The notes: generated by a model from the letters alone, not told the origin. 33,996 nucleotides of DNA from Oscillospiraceae bacterium (GCA_031270395.1 JAISXU010000024.1:1-33996), one strand, 5' to 3'. Positions 1 through 8,358 are shown, counted from the stretch's first letter. Numbers and translations: made by a program.

Positions 1-179
1 TGCTTCGGTTCGGCGGCGCGTCTCAGTTCCTGCAAAACGTAATCCGACGTGTACGGCTCGTATTTGCCTTCTTCGATTTCCTCGAACAGCTTCAGCGTGT
101 CCCGCTTCCTGTCCGGCGCATCGTCCGCGAACACGAAGTTGAACACGGACGTTTCCAAATAGACTTTCGCTATTCGCAC
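1..179 (-). CDS. PIN-domain protein (VapC-like), 3' part missing
   Basis: Partial gene running off the left edge; only about 59 N-terminal residues are visible. It starts at a GTG at 179-177, preceded by a purine-rich AGGGGGAG site 7 nt upstream. The visible protein begins VRIAKVYLETSVFNFVFADD, which matches the N-terminus of PIN-domain ribonucleases, where a Y-L-D/E-T-S strand carries the first acidic metal-binding residue. In this family four acidic residues coordinate Mg/Mn to cleave RNA, often as the toxin of a VapBC pair. The other acidic residues lie outside the window. No antitoxin ORF is seen on the upstream side (187-418), so toxin function is inference; a downstream or orphan arrangement is possible. 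Confidence 0.6.
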   Translation of the reverse strand, partial: MRIAKVYLETSVFNFVFADDAPDRKRDTLKLFEEIEEGKYEPYTSDYVLQELRRAAEPK

Positions 180-186
180 GGCGCAT

Positions 187-418
187 CTCCCCCTGAAATT
201 ATTATACTTCGCCGCGCTCCGAATTTCAATAAGAATATGTGCCCGTCACTTCTTCCGCGCTTCTAGAAGCGGCGTTGAAGCGGTGGACTCTGTGCAACCC
301 GCCGCAGCTCGTCAAGCCGCTCTCCGCATATAAATCCGCAGCACGCACACAAGCGCCGCCGGGAGCGTTTCAATTTTACATTACCGTTGGGCTTCGTTTC
401 GGTCTTGGCCGGGGGTTG
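187..418. other. intergenic, no gene recognised
   Basis: This gap lies between the divergently facing 5' end of the PIN gene and the 3' end of gerB. The short open frames in it have no recognisable protein features and overlap gerB in antisense. No clear intrinsic terminator for the germination operon was found here. Confidence 0.5.
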
Positions 419-1552
419 TTAGCGTCCCGGGTGCGCGTCCGGGGGCGTCTTGAGCGGCCAACGCCCCCTGACGGCGCCCGTCAGATACGCGGCGAGCGGG
501 AGTACCGTGCCCGCGAACACGCTTACGGCTATCACCGCGGCGTTTGACGAAAACCTCTCGAGCTCGAGGCCGTTCGAGGCCACGGCGAGTCCGCCGGCGT
601 AGCCCAGCAGGAGCATCGGCGACGCGAAGCTGCGCACCTCGGCCGCGCCAAACAGCTTTTTTGCGATATTCATCGCTATAAACGTGAACGCCAGGATCGT
701 GACGAAGTCGGATACCACCCACAGCGAGAGAAGTATCGCCTCCATGCGGTCGACCGACCGCACTATCTGTATCAGCTTTGTCGCGCTGAAAAACGGCGCG
801 GGCATACGCGTCACAGTCCGGTAACCGAGCGAGCCCGTCACAAAAATCAGCATCAGCGCGGTCACGGCGGTGATATACGTTATCGCGGAGCGCGCGTATT
901 TTTTTATTTTATCCCTGTTTTTTATGTGCCCGCCGAGAAAGAAAAACAGCGTGATATATCCCCATATGCTCATGACCGGGATGGCCGACCGCGCGGCTGA
1001 AACGGCGTCGCCGGGCGTCAGCGGCAACAGATTCCCTATTTTTACGCTCGGTATGAAGAACAGAAAGAGCAGCGCGAAAACGGCCGTGAACAGCAGTATC
1101 GTTATCTCGGAGAAGCGCGCGAACGCCTCTATCCGCCCGCGCGCCGCGATACCCACGAGGATCAGCATTGGTATCAGGAAAAAGCGTATATCGGCGTTCG
1201 GGAAAATGGTGCTCATAAGGCGCTCCGCGTAATATCTGACGTATACCGAGCAGAGCAGCAGCGTCCACGCGAGGTAGAGAACGAGCGCTATTTGGCGGCC
1301 CGCCCGCCCAAAGGCCATCTCAAACGCGTCCCCGAGATCGGCCGGAGCGCCCGCGCCGTGCCCGAACATCGACGACAGCGCCGCGATGAGCAGCTGCAGT
1401 CCCGCGGCGGCGACCACAGGGCCAAGCCAGCCCGCTATACCTCCATAGCTCGCGCACAGGGCGGGAAACAGCCTTATCGCCGGTGAGAAGGTTGACATGA
1501 TAAACATTATGAATATCTGTCTCACGGATATTTTGTCGTTGTTCAGTATCAT
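419..1552 (-). CDS. gerB: GerAB/GerKB-family spore germination permease (B subunit)
   Basis: A 377-residue polytopic membrane protein of the endospore germination permease family (APC superfamily). It starts MILNNDKISVRQIFIMFIM, and the family N-terminus K-I-S-x-R-Q is followed by about ten hydrophobic segments. In spores, GerA-type B subunits sit in the inner membrane with the A and C subunits and help sense nutrients such as amino acids or sugars. The length is normal (about 365-375). The start ATG is 1 nt past the stop of the small upstream ORF, so it is the last gene of a tightly packed operon gerA-gerC-orf-gerB. The germinant cannot be predicted. The family call is firm from the operon context and N-terminal motif. 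Confidence 0.9.
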   Translation of the reverse strand: MILNNDKISVRQIFIMFIMSTFSPAIRLFPALCASYGGIAGWLGPVVAAAGLQLLIAALSSMFGHGAGAPADLGDAFEMAFGRAGRQIALVLYLAWTLLLCSVYVRYYAERLMSTIFPNADIRFFLIPMLILVGIAARGRIEAFARFSEITILLFTAVFALLFLFFIPSVKIGNLLPLTPGDAVSAARSAIPVMSIWGYITLFFFLGGHIKNRDKIKKYARSAITYITAVTALMLIFVTGSLGYRTVTRMPAPFFSATKLIQIVRSVDRMEAILLSLWVVSDFVTILAFTFIAMNIAKKLFGAAEVRSFASPMLLLGYAGGLAVASNGLELERFSSNAAVIAVSVFAGTVLPLAAYLTGAVRGRWPLKTPPDAHPGR

Positions 1553-1553
1553 G

Positions 1554-1766
1554 TCACGTCCGCCCTCCGATGTTAAAAGCGTCGTTTATGAGGCCTATCA
1601 CGCTCACAGAGCCCCCGCGCGCGATGAGCGCCGCACCGGCGCACACGGCGACGGCGGTGAGCGCGAGATATGGGGCGAGATCGCGCCGCGCGCCGCCGCC
1701 GCGCATACGGCGGACGTCGTTTACGCACAGCGCCAGCGCCACAGCCAGGAACACCGTCACTTCCAA
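1554..1766 (-). CDS. small two-segment membrane protein in the ger operon
   Basis: A 70-residue protein between gerC and gerB. A longer open frame exists, but the TTG at 1766-1764 is preferred: a GGAGG site (1776-1780) lies 9 nt upstream and just past the gerC stop. It begins LEVTVFLAVALALCVNDVRR, then a short basic loop, then a second hydrophobic stretch (roughly residues 26-44), then a polar tail ending NIGGRT. Some gerA-type operons carry a fourth small gene for a two-helix membrane protein (GerD/GerKD-type modulators), and this fits that size, topology and position. No specific family is recognised. Position and ribosome-binding site support it being real. Confidence 0.6.
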   Translation of the reverse strand: MEVTVFLAVALALCVNDVRRMRGGGARRDLAPYLALTAVAVCAGAALIARGGSVSVIGLINDAFNIGGRT

Positions 1767-1795
1767 ATGTGTAGTCCTCCGTTCCGCCGCCGCCG

Positions 1796-3004
1796 TCAGG
1801 CCGCGGCGGCGCTTGGCTCGCGCAGCGAATACACTCTCATTATCTCCGTCTCCACCGTGACGCTTATCCTGAGCGCCGGATATATCTCCCGCCAGTTTTT
1901 TTCGATGTTCCGCCACTTGACAGGATGCGCCGCGCGCAGCCGCTCTCCGAGCTGTGTGCAGTCTAGCCCGAGCGTGAGCGAGCGCGCTATGACGCGCCGC
2001 ATTTCGGAGCGGATAACTTCGGAAATACCGGCGGAGAGTCTGCGTCGGGCCGACGGTGTAAAAATATCCGCGTCGGAGTGCTGCTCGGCGATGTTCGCGT
2101 AGACGCGCGCGCTGTACACGACTTCGCGCGGGACGCCGTCTTCATCGAAGCGAGCCGACACGCGCGTGTTCTCCGACACGATCTCGAAGCCGGCGCGTTC
2201 GCCGTAGTCGTCCTCCACGGAGACGGGACACGCCCTCACCCGGTTTGTGAGGAAGTTGTACCCGCGCGCGTATTCCGGCTCAATAAAGCCCGTGAGTCCG
2301 CCGCCGTCCAGAACGGCGTAGCCCGCCGGAGCGAGCGAAAACTCCGGGTCGTCTCCGCCCTCCCCGTCGCCGTCCGCGAGACGGCAGCGGAGAGCCGGAA
2401 GCACGGCCGCCGCCGAGCGGTCGTCCAGCATGTTCATCATGTCTATTACGCGCACGAGAGAGGTATTGCTCATCACGTTTACCGTCTCCTCCATACTGTC
2501 CAGCGCGTCCTCGAGATTCCCGTTTGAGGAGCAAGAGAGCGCCATAAGCTCACGGGCCGTCGTGTCCCGCGCGATATATACCCGCGACGAGAAGCGCGTC
2601 TCGTGGTCGCGGATGAAAAAGTCCGTGTACTTCGCGATACCGTCCCGCGCCGCCTGTTCGCCGACGATGTAGTAGTCTATATAACCCAGATGCTGCCGCC
2701 TGTCGGCGCGCGCGTTCAGAAGGCTTATCGCCTCGAACGCCGTGGGCGCGGATTCCGACGCCAGTGTGTACGCCATGCCCGCTGCCTCCTGTTCGGCGTC
2801 CGATTCCGGCTCCGGCTTGCCTGCCAGGAGCGTGACCTCCACGTGCCCGGCTGTCGTCGCGTCGCCGTCAGCGGCGTCAACGCCGACGACGCGAATGATC
2901 TCAAACTGCTCTATATCGCTCATGCGCGGGAAAATGTCGCGCGCGCAGCCGGCGCACAGCGCGGACGCGAGGAGCGCGGACAATGCCGCGGCGGCGCGGC
3001 TCAT
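1796..3004 (-). CDS. gerC: Ger(x)C-family germination lipoprotein (C subunit)
   Basis: A 402-residue protein with a lipoprotein signal: a short hydrophobic run then LCAGC, with Cys20 as the lipidation site. Family signs are the early Q-F-E-I-I-R-V-V-G-V-D strand typical of GerAC/GerKC proteins and a C-terminal domain ending in the segment around W-R-E-I-Y-P. C subunits are anchored on the outer face of the spore inner membrane and are required for receptor function. The start codon overlaps the gerA stop (ATGA, 3004-3001), indicating translational coupling. The length matches the family (about 370-410). Confidence 0.88.
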   Translation of the reverse strand: MSRAAAALSALLASALCAGCARDIFPRMSDIEQFEIIRVVGVDAADGDATTAGHVEVTLLAGKPEPESDAEQEAAGMAYTLASESAPTAFEAISLLNARADRRQHLGYIDYYIVGEQAARDGIAKYTDFFIRDHETRFSSRVYIARDTTARELMALSCSSNGNLEDALDSMEETVNVMSNTSLVRVIDMMNMLDDRSAAAVLPALRCRLADGDGEGGDDPEFSLAPAGYAVLDGGGLTGFIEPEYARGYNFLTNRVRACPVSVEDDYGERAGFEIVSENTRVSARFDEDGVPREVVYSARVYANIAEQHSDADIFTPSARRRLSAGISEVIRSEMRRVIARSLTLGLDCTQLGERLRAAHPVKWRNIEKNWREIYPALRISVTVETEIMRVYSLREPSAAAA

Positions 3005-4443
3005 TGGCTGCGCCCCTTTTTACGTCCGGCGCCCGTAAACCTCACGATCGTATCCCGGAACATGTTCCTCCCCTCGCGCGCGACGAACGGGGACAGATAC
3101 GCCGTGCCGAAGGTCTCGAGGGTACACATGTGGTAGAGCGTCAGGATGAGCCCGAGCGTCACGGTGAACAGCCCCCCGGCCGTCGCCAGAAATACGAGCG
3201 CTATCCTGCCTATCCTTATGGTGTTGGACAGCTCCTGCGACGGGACGACGAAGCCCGTGATGCCGGCCACGGATATGACTATCACGACTCCGGGCGACAT
3301 CATGTGCGCCGATATTGCCGCCTGCCCGACGACGAGCGCTCCGACGATCGACACGGCCTGCCCTATGGCCTGCGGAAGCCGCAGCCCCGCCTCCAGCAGC
3401 ACCTCAAAGGCCAGCAGCATTAGCAGCACCTCTATATACGTCGGAAACGGCACGCCCTGTTTGCTCGCGATGATAGAGAACACGAGCTGCGTGGGTATCA
3501 TCTCCTGATGAAACGAGGCGACAGAGACGTAGAACGCGGGCAGCACGAGAGCGGCGAACACGCACGCGTAGCGCAGCAGACGGAACACCGAGCTCACCAG
3601 ACCGTTGAAAGCGTAGTCCTCCGGCGCCTGTATGAGCGAGTTGAAATCCACGGGCGTGACATACGCCACCGGCAGTCCGTCGGTGAGCACTCCCACGCGC
3701 CCCTCCAGAAGGCTGCCGCAGAACTTGTCGGTCCGCTCGGTGTACAAAATCTGCGGAAAGAGCGCCCCGCCGCCGCCCGTCAGCGCCGTCTCTATCTGGC
3801 CGGCCGAGACTATGCCCCTTACCTCTATGCCCTCCAGCCGCCCCCGGACGGCCTCTATCACTCCGCCGTCCGCCAGTCCGTCGACGTATACGACGGCGAC
3901 GGCCGTGCCCGAGTGCTCGCCCAGGCGGAAGCACTCGATTTTTAGCTCCGGCGTTTGCAGTCTTCTCCGTATCAGCGACGTGTTGACGGCGAGTGATTCG
4001 ACGAACGACTCCTTAGAGCCCTTCAGCACGCTCTCGCTCGTCGGTTCAGTTATTCCGCGCTTTTCAAAATTACGCACGTCAAATGATATGGCGCGGCGCA
4101 GTCCGTCGAATATGAGAAGCGCCTGACCGCTTAGCAGCGCCGCGAGCGCGCCGTCCCGCGCGTCGTGCCTCTCGCGGCTGCAATGATAGGCGGCGGCGCC
4201 CGTAGTTATGAGTCTCAGCAGCGCCGCCTCGCCGGGAGCGCGACGGAGCGCGCCGTCCCGCAGCAACGGCCTCAGGACGGCGGTATCTATCTGTCCCCTG
4301 TCGGCCAGTCCGTCGATGAACGCGACGGTGAGCTTTATTTTACCGCGCAAGCCCGCGCGGACGTCGGTGAATACGACGTCGTAACTGCCCCCCAGCCGCT
4401 CGCGCAGCGCGCCGGCGCTGACACTGCCCGTGTTTAGTGAAAT
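3001..4443 (-). CDS. gerA: GerA-family spore germination protein (A subunit), start uncertain
   Basis: First gene of the germination operon; about 480 residues if read from 4443. It has a large N-terminal soluble domain and, from about residue 275, a membrane domain with the family segment Q-E-M-I-P-T and repeated A-F-E-V-L-L-E-A-G-L-R-L-P stretches. A subunits form, with B and C, the nutrient receptor in the spore inner membrane. The start is a problem. A TTG at 4350 would remove conserved sequence, since in-frame residues upstream (A-L-R-E-R-L-G-G-S-Y-D-V-V-F) still match GerA N-termini. The frame stays open to a stop at 4485-4483, with no ATG, GTG or TTG before 4350; only ATT at 4443 or CTG at 4407 is available. 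An ATG at 4483-4481 is one nucleotide out of frame, with a six-G tract between (see findings). Confidence 0.88.
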   Translation of the reverse strand: MSLNTGSVSAGALRERLGGSYDVVFTDVRAGLRGKIKLTVAFIDGLADRGQIDTAVLRPLLRDGALRRAPGEAALLRLITTGAAAYHCSRERHDARDGALAALLSGQALLIFDGLRRAISFDVRNFEKRGITEPTSESVLKGSKESFVESLAVNTSLIRRRLQTPELKIECFRLGEHSGTAVAVVYVDGLADGGVIEAVRGRLEGIEVRGIVSAGQIETALTGGGGALFPQILYTERTDKFCGSLLEGRVGVLTDGLPVAYVTPVDFNSLIQAPEDYAFNGLVSSVFRLLRYACVFAALVLPAFYVSVASFHQEMIPTQLVFSIIASKQGVPFPTYIEVLLMLLAFEVLLEAGLRLPQAIGQAVSIVGALVVGQAAISAHMMSPGVVIVISVAGITGFVVPSQELSNTIRIGRIALVFLATAGGLFTVTLGLILTLYHMCTLETFGTAYLSPFVAREGRNMFRDTIVRFTGAGRKKGRSQ

Positions 4444-4523
4444 CCCGCAGCCCCCCGTTCCGCCGTAACGGCACGTTTGGCATTAGTATTCGCGCTTTAC
4501 GGCGGAAATATTACGGGCATTAT

Positions 4524-4554
4524 TCGTTTGTCACGGCTTCGCCGTAACAAACGA
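4524..4554. repeat. imperfect palindrome (14-nt arms)
   Basis: The arms TCGTTTGTCACGGC and GCCGTAACAAACGA pair with one C-A mismatch around a TTC loop. No T-tract follows on either strand, so it is unlikely to be a simple terminator. Confidence 0.6.
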
Positions 4555-4594
4555 GTTACGAGGGTTGGATCTCGCCGTGCGCGGCTCGCAGAGT

Positions 4595-4627
4595 GTCAGT
4601 AGATGGAAATGAATTCCATCTACTGAC
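4595..4627. repeat. perfect 14-bp inverted repeat upstream of gerA
   Basis: GTCAGTAGATGGAA and its exact reverse complement flank a 5-nt loop (ATGAA). It lies in the leader/promoter zone of the germination operon and could be an operator or a cruciform/RNA hairpin. There is no adjacent T-run. Confidence 0.65.
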
Positions 4628-4681
4628 GGAGATATAACAATTTTTGCTCTGTCGCACGGGGCGCACTCCTTCGCAAAAATT

Positions 4682-4701
4682 CTTTTCGCCACAGCGAAAA
4701 G
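4682..4701. repeat. 8-bp stem-loop near the lysR 3' end
   Basis: CTTTTCGC and GCGAAAAG pair around a CACA loop, 36-56 bp beyond the lysR stop. It may be a weak terminator for lysR. No uninterrupted U-tract is present. Confidence 0.4.
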
Positions 4702-4737
4702 GACGCAAGAGCGATAACGAGTGCAAACGAATTTATT

Positions 4738-5670
4738 CTAGGGGGGCACCTGTTCAAGCGCCGCGTTCAGCGCCGCGCCGTCAGACAGAAACTTGATATA
4801 CCTCGCCGTATCGTCCCGGTCGTCGTCATACCGCCAGGCGGCGACGAGGTGTACGTACCGGTTGCAATCCTTTACGCGGACAGGGATACATCTGATATTC
4901 GCCTCAAGCGCGTCCGCGTTCGGTATGTGCGGGCCGCCGACCGAAAAGCCCTCGCCGTCCGCTATCATCTGCGCAATCAGCAGCGGAGAGCTCACATGCC
5001 TGATCCTGGGGGGGAAGAGTCCGTGCGCGTGGCAGACCTGCAGCATTGTCTCCTTTCCCGCGGACGGCTCGAGCAGAAGCGTCTTGCCGAGGAGAAAGGC
5101 GGAGCTGCCGTCAAGCTCCCCGCACCACTCAGCGGGGACAATAAAAAATATATCGAGCGGGAGCAGCCGGACACAGTTATACTCCGGCCGCCCGGCGATT
5201 TCGCAGGAGAAGGTGAAGATAAAATCCAATTCCTCGCAGAGCAGCTTTGTGCATAGCACGTCATGCGGAAAACACTCCACGCCGACTGTCTTGCCCGGTT
5301 CGTGCTCGATAAAAAGCGAACGCGCCGCAGTCATATACCGTATCGCCGCGGAGTCGTGGAACGCGCCGGTATACAGATCGACGCTTTTCGGCCGGTCGTC
5401 GGTTCCCGCGTCGAAGATTATTTGAGATTCTATACCGAACCGCCTGAATACCGGTTCCAGTCTGGCGTAGAGACGCTTGCCCGCGGCGGTTAGAGCGACG
5501 CCGCGGTTGGTCCGCTCAAGCAGCTTGTAGCCCAGCTCGTGCTCCATATTGAGTATGGCCGCGGATACGGCCGGCTGGCTGAGGTAGAGACTTCGCGCGA
5601 CGGCGGAAATACTCTTTGAGCGCGCCGCCGTGAGGAAAATCTCAATCTGCTTCATCGAAATTCTGTTCAT
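4738..5670 (-). CDS. LysR-family transcriptional regulator
   Basis: A 310-residue LysR-type regulator. Residues 6-65 form the winged helix-turn-helix (motif A-R-S-L-Y-L-S-Q-P-A-V-S-A-A-I), followed by the linker helix and an effector-binding domain from about residue 90. The start ATG has GAGG 5 nt upstream. It is transcribed divergently from the cupin/ABC-transporter locus. LysR proteins usually bind the shared intergenic region, repress themselves and activate the divergent operon when a pathway metabolite binds, so this is the likely controller of 5961-12130. The inducer is not predictable. Confidence 0.9.
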   Translation of the reverse strand: MNRISMKQIEIFLTAARSKSISAVARSLYLSQPAVSAAILNMEHELGYKLLERTNRGVALTAAGKRLYARLEPVFRRFGIESQIIFDAGTDDRPKSVDLYTGAFHDSAAIRYMTAARSLFIEHEPGKTVGVECFPHDVLCTKLLCEELDFIFTFSCEIAGRPEYNCVRLLPLDIFFIVPAEWCGELDGSSAFLLGKTLLLEPSAGKETMLQVCHAHGLFPPRIRHVSSPLLIAQMIADGEGFSVGGPHIPNADALEANIRCIPVRVKDCNRYVHLVAAWRYDDDRDDTARYIKFLSDGAALNAALEQVPP

Positions 5671-5879
5671 AAAGACCTCTTACGGGCAAATGCTCCGGGC
5701 TGGCTATAATATTTTTTTATGGCGGCGGCGGCGCGTCCGCGCGGCGCTCGCCGGATTTTCACCCGATATGATGATACCATATGGCAAAATCCGCTGTCAA
5801 GTTGAACGACCTATGGCTTCCGGCGCGCGAAAATGCGTCTGGCTATCGCGTTTTTTTATAGCGCCGCCTGCTATTGCGC

Positions 5880-5908
5880 TTGACTGATACGCGCAGACCA
5901 TGTACAAT
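5880..5908 (+). promoter_or_regulatory. sigma-70-type promoter of the cupin/ABC operon
   Basis: TTGACT (5880-5885), a 17-nt spacer and TACAAT (5903-5908). Transcription would begin near 5915. This supports the downstream TTG start of the cupin gene at 5961 rather than the in-frame TTG at 5919, which would be nearly leaderless. Confidence 0.7.
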
Positions 5909-5960
5909 GGAGTGATATTTGGCCAATATCGACAAAAACTATCTGAAAGGGGTAATTGTT

Positions 5961-6506
5961 TTGTACGAAAAATTAGTGTTTCCGTTTCCGCAGGAGAACA
6001 ATGAGATCGTAGCGGAGGGGGACGATCCCGGCTATGTCATCAAGCCGCAGGCATATTTCCGCGGCGCTTCACAGATTCCGGGGTCACAGTTCAATGTCGG
6101 GTTCCAGATATTCGTAAAGCCGTTCTTCCTCGATCGCGATCCGCACCGCCACCCGCAGGACGAATACTTGGTTTTTCTCGGGGGGTCGTTCCCGAACGTG
6201 TTCGATTGGGACGCGGACATTGAGTTCACGCTCGGAAAGCTGGGCGAGGACGCCGAGCTCTTCCACATCACGCAGCCGTCCATAATACGCGTACCCGCGA
6301 ACGTGTACCACTGTCCACTCAATTTCAAACGCGTCGACAAGCCCGTATTTTTCCAGGCCGCGTGCATGATGCCCATGTTCGGCGGGATATACGACACGCC
6401 CGCCGGCCCGAAGGAGATGTACTATAACGGGCCCGTACCCTGCAAGTACAACGCCGCAAAGAAATGCGATTCCTGCGGGAAGTGTCTTGCGGAGGACTGG
6501 AAGTAA
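5961..6506 (+). CDS. cupin-fold metal-binding protein with C-terminal cysteine cluster
   Basis: About 181 residues from the TTG at 5961, chosen for its AAAGGGG site 8 nt upstream. The first cupin motif is visible as D-P-H-R-H-P-Q-D-E-Y-L-V-F-L-G-G (two His and a Glu ligand) and the second as V-P-A-N-V-Y-H-C-P. The C-terminus has four cysteines (C-x8-C-x2-C-x2-C) near the end, which could bind zinc or an iron-sulfur centre. Cupins of this size act as isomerases, dioxygenases, decarboxylases or metabolite-binding proteins. It is first in line after the LysR-controlled promoter and upstream of a ribose-type importer, so a role on the imported compound is plausible but unproven. Confidence 0.75.
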   Translation: MYEKLVFPFPQENNEIVAEGDDPGYVIKPQAYFRGASQIPGSQFNVGFQIFVKPFFLDRDPHRHPQDEYLVFLGGSFPNVFDWDADIEFTLGKLGEDAELFHITQPSIIRVPANVYHCPLNFKRVDKPVFFQAACMMPMFGGIYDTPAGPKEMYYNGPVPCKYNAAKKCDSCGKCLAEDWK

Positions 6507-6510
6507 TACC

Positions 6511-6530
6511 CCGCTCGAAAAGTCTTATCC
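6511..6530 (-). repeat. 20-bp interspersed repeat, copy 1
   Basis: Exact copy of GGATAAGACTTTTCGAGCGG on the minus strand, 5 bp after the cupin stop. On that strand it is preceded by CGGCTTTGCCG, a small hairpin also found beside copy 4 at 23314. Confidence 0.8.
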
Positions 6531-6726
6531 TTACGGCAAAGCCGCTCGGGACTTTTCTCGCTCATATGCGCATGTTTCTCGCCGCCTTTGGCGGCTCGTC
6601 CTCACGCGATACGCTAAGTCTCGCTTCCGGCTAAAGCCGAAAGCTCGCTCGCTACGCGGTTCGTCCTCTCCAAAACACAACCATTTCATTGGGTTGCGTT
6701 TTGGCTAACGCCGAAAACTTGCGCGC

Positions 6727-6761
6727 TATTAATTCGGCACGACATATCGTGCGAATTAATA
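6727..6761. repeat. hairpin containing a 19-bp direct repeat, copy 1
   Basis: A 15-nt right arm pairs with a 16-nt left arm (one bulged G) around CATA. The segment 6743-6761 (CATATCGTGCGAATTAATA) recurs exactly at 12167-12185, on the far side of the transport operon. Confidence 0.75.
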
Positions 6762-6849
6762 ACATAATCGTTTGCGAGCGCCTTGCGCTTACAAACGGGG
6801 TATGGGAGTTGACTCTCGCCTTGTGCGGGACAAAGGGGGAATTGGGTCA

Positions 6850-8358
6850 TTGGGACAATACGTTGAATTTCGCGGCATAAGCAAGGCTTTCCCCGGCGTA
6901 CAAGCGCTCCGCGACGTCAGCTTCCGTATCGACGGCGGGCGGGTCACCGCGCTGGTCGGCGAGAATGGCGCCGGCAAGAGTACGCTGCTGAAGATTCTCA
7001 GCGGCGATCTGGCGCCGGACGAGGGAGTGCTGATCATCGACGGCGCGGAGAAGAAATTTTCACACCCGAACGAGGCGATCAAGACGGGTATCAGCGTCAT
7101 CTATCAGGAGCGCCAGCTCATCCCGGCGCTGAGCGTGATGGAGAACATCTTTCTTGACGATCTGCCCTGCAACAGAGTCGGGATACTGCGGGTGAGGGAG
7201 ATACGGCGTCAGGCGCGCGAAATCATCGAGAGCTTTGGTCTGCGGATAGACCCCGACGCGCCGGTGGCCCGGCTGCCCGTCGCCTATCAGCAGATGGTCG
7301 AAATAATGAAGGCGTACAGACGCGATTCGCGCGTCATCGCGTTTGACGAGCCGACGGCGCCTCTCACCGACGCGGAGATAGACATCCTGTTCAAGCTGAT
7401 CGGCAGACTGCGTGACGAGGGCAAGGTCGTACTGTACGTATCGCACCGTATGGCGGAGATCTTCCGGATCACCGACGATATAGCGGTGATGAAGGACGGA
7501 CAGCTCGTCGAGACGCGCGAGACCGCGCGGACGGACGAGCGCGCGCTGATTTCCGCGATGGTCGGGCGCGACGTCGGCGATACATACGCAAAGCTCTCGC
7601 GCAACGACCGGATCGGGGACGTGCTGCTCGAGGTGAACGGGCTTGAGACGGAAAAGGTGCATAACGTCAGCTTCACGCTCCGCAGGGGCGAGGTGCTGGG
7701 GTTTGCCGGACTGGTAGGCGCCGGGCGGACGGAGGTAATGCGCGCGCTGTTCGGCGTTGACGATGTCATTGCGGGCGAGATCAGGCTCGAGGGGGAGCCG
7801 GCGGATTTCACGTCGCCGCGCCGAGCCATCGACGCCGGTCTGGCGCTGTGTCCGGAGGACCGGAAGGAGCAGGGGCTTATCCTGCCGCGGTCTATCGCGG
7901 AGAATATCAGCGCCCCCGTGCTTAAAAAAGTGAGCAAGGGCGTTTTCATCGACACGGACGCCGAGAGACGCCTTGCCGACGCGTCAGTGGAAAAATATTC
8001 CATCAAGACGCCGACAGTCTCTAAAATCACATACGAGCTCTCCGGGGGCAACCAGCAAAAGGTCATCCTCGCGCGCTGGACGAGCGAGATGATGACGACG
8101 AAGGTGCTGATCCTTGACGAACCGACAAAGGGCATCGACGTGGGTACGAAAGCGGAGGTGTACCAGATGGTGTGCGACTACGCGAAGGAGGGCAAGGGCG
8201 TGATATTCATATCCTCCGAGCTCACGGAGGTGCTCAGCCTTTGCGACAGGATCATCGTCATGCGTGACGGGTACGTCAGCGGCGAGCTGACGCGCGAGGA
8301 GGCCACGGAGGAGCGCGTCCTCGCGCTCGCGATGACGGACGTAGGAGGGGAGTCATGA
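6850..8358 (+). CDS. ribose/xylose-type sugar ABC transporter ATPase (duplicated NBD)
   Basis: A 502-residue RbsA/XylG/MglA-type ATPase with two nucleotide-binding domains in tandem. The first has Walker A G-E-N-G-A-G-K-S (residues 37-44, Lys43) and Walker B F-D-E-P-T-A. The second has the degenerate Walker A G-L-V-G-A-G-R-T typical of this family, signature L-S-G-G-N-Q-Q-K and Walker B L-I-L-D-E-P-T-K-G-I-D-V-G. The TTG at 6850 is chosen because the product then begins like family members and has the usual length of about 500; the reading frame extends upstream without conserved sequence. It energises import by the two permeases that follow; its stop overlaps the first permease start (ATGA). 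Confidence 0.92.
   Translation: MGQYVEFRGISKAFPGVQALRDVSFRIDGGRVTALVGENGAGKSTLLKILSGDLAPDEGVLIIDGAEKKFSHPNEAIKTGISVIYQERQLIPALSVMENIFLDDLPCNRVGILRVREIRRQAREIIESFGLRIDPDAPVARLPVAYQQMVEIMKAYRRDSRVIAFDEPTAPLTDAEIDILFKLIGRLRDEGKVVLYVSHRMAEIFRITDDIAVMKDGQLVETRETARTDERALISAMVGRDVGDTYAKLSRNDRIGDVLLEVNGLETEKVHNVSFTLRRGEVLGFAGLVGAGRTEVMRALFGVDDVIAGEIRLEGEPADFTSPRRAIDAGLALCPEDRKEQGLILPRSIAENISAPVLKKVSKGVFIDTDAERRLADASVEKYSIKTPTVSKITYELSGGNQQKVILARWTSEMMTTKVLILDEPTKGIDVGTKAEVYQMVCDYAKEGKGVIFISSELTEVLSLCDRIIVMRDGYVSGELTREEATEERVLALAMTDVGGES

Larger units (their letters stand above)
4444..4737. other. intergenic region rich in hairpins, no gene
   Basis: About 290 bp between gerA and lysR, more AT-rich than its surroundings. 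It holds at least three stem-loops (entered separately) and no convincing gene. The gerA promoter must lie here on the minus strand, but no clear -35/-10 pair was identified. Confidence 0.5.
6507..6849. other. 343-bp intergenic mosaic of short palindromes
   Basis: No believable gene lies between the cupin and the ABC ATPase. The gap holds a reverse-oriented copy of the 20-bp repeat (6511-6530), GCCGCC-TTT-GGCGGC and CGGC-TAAA-GCCG stem-loops, a 13-bp near-perfect inverted repeat beginning CCAAAAC, the 19-bp repeat hairpin at 6727-6761, and a CGTTTG...CAAACG palindrome. It may carry a second promoter or a processing site separating cupin from transporter expression. Confidence 0.55.

Noticed and set aside
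1-179. Complete VapBC toxin-antitoxin module
   Set aside because: Only the N-terminal part of the PIN protein is visible and no antitoxin frame lies on the upstream side.
6487-6708. A 73-residue frame after the cupin gene
   Set aside because: It overlaps the cupin 3' end and is translated from palindromic repeats; no ribosome-binding site.
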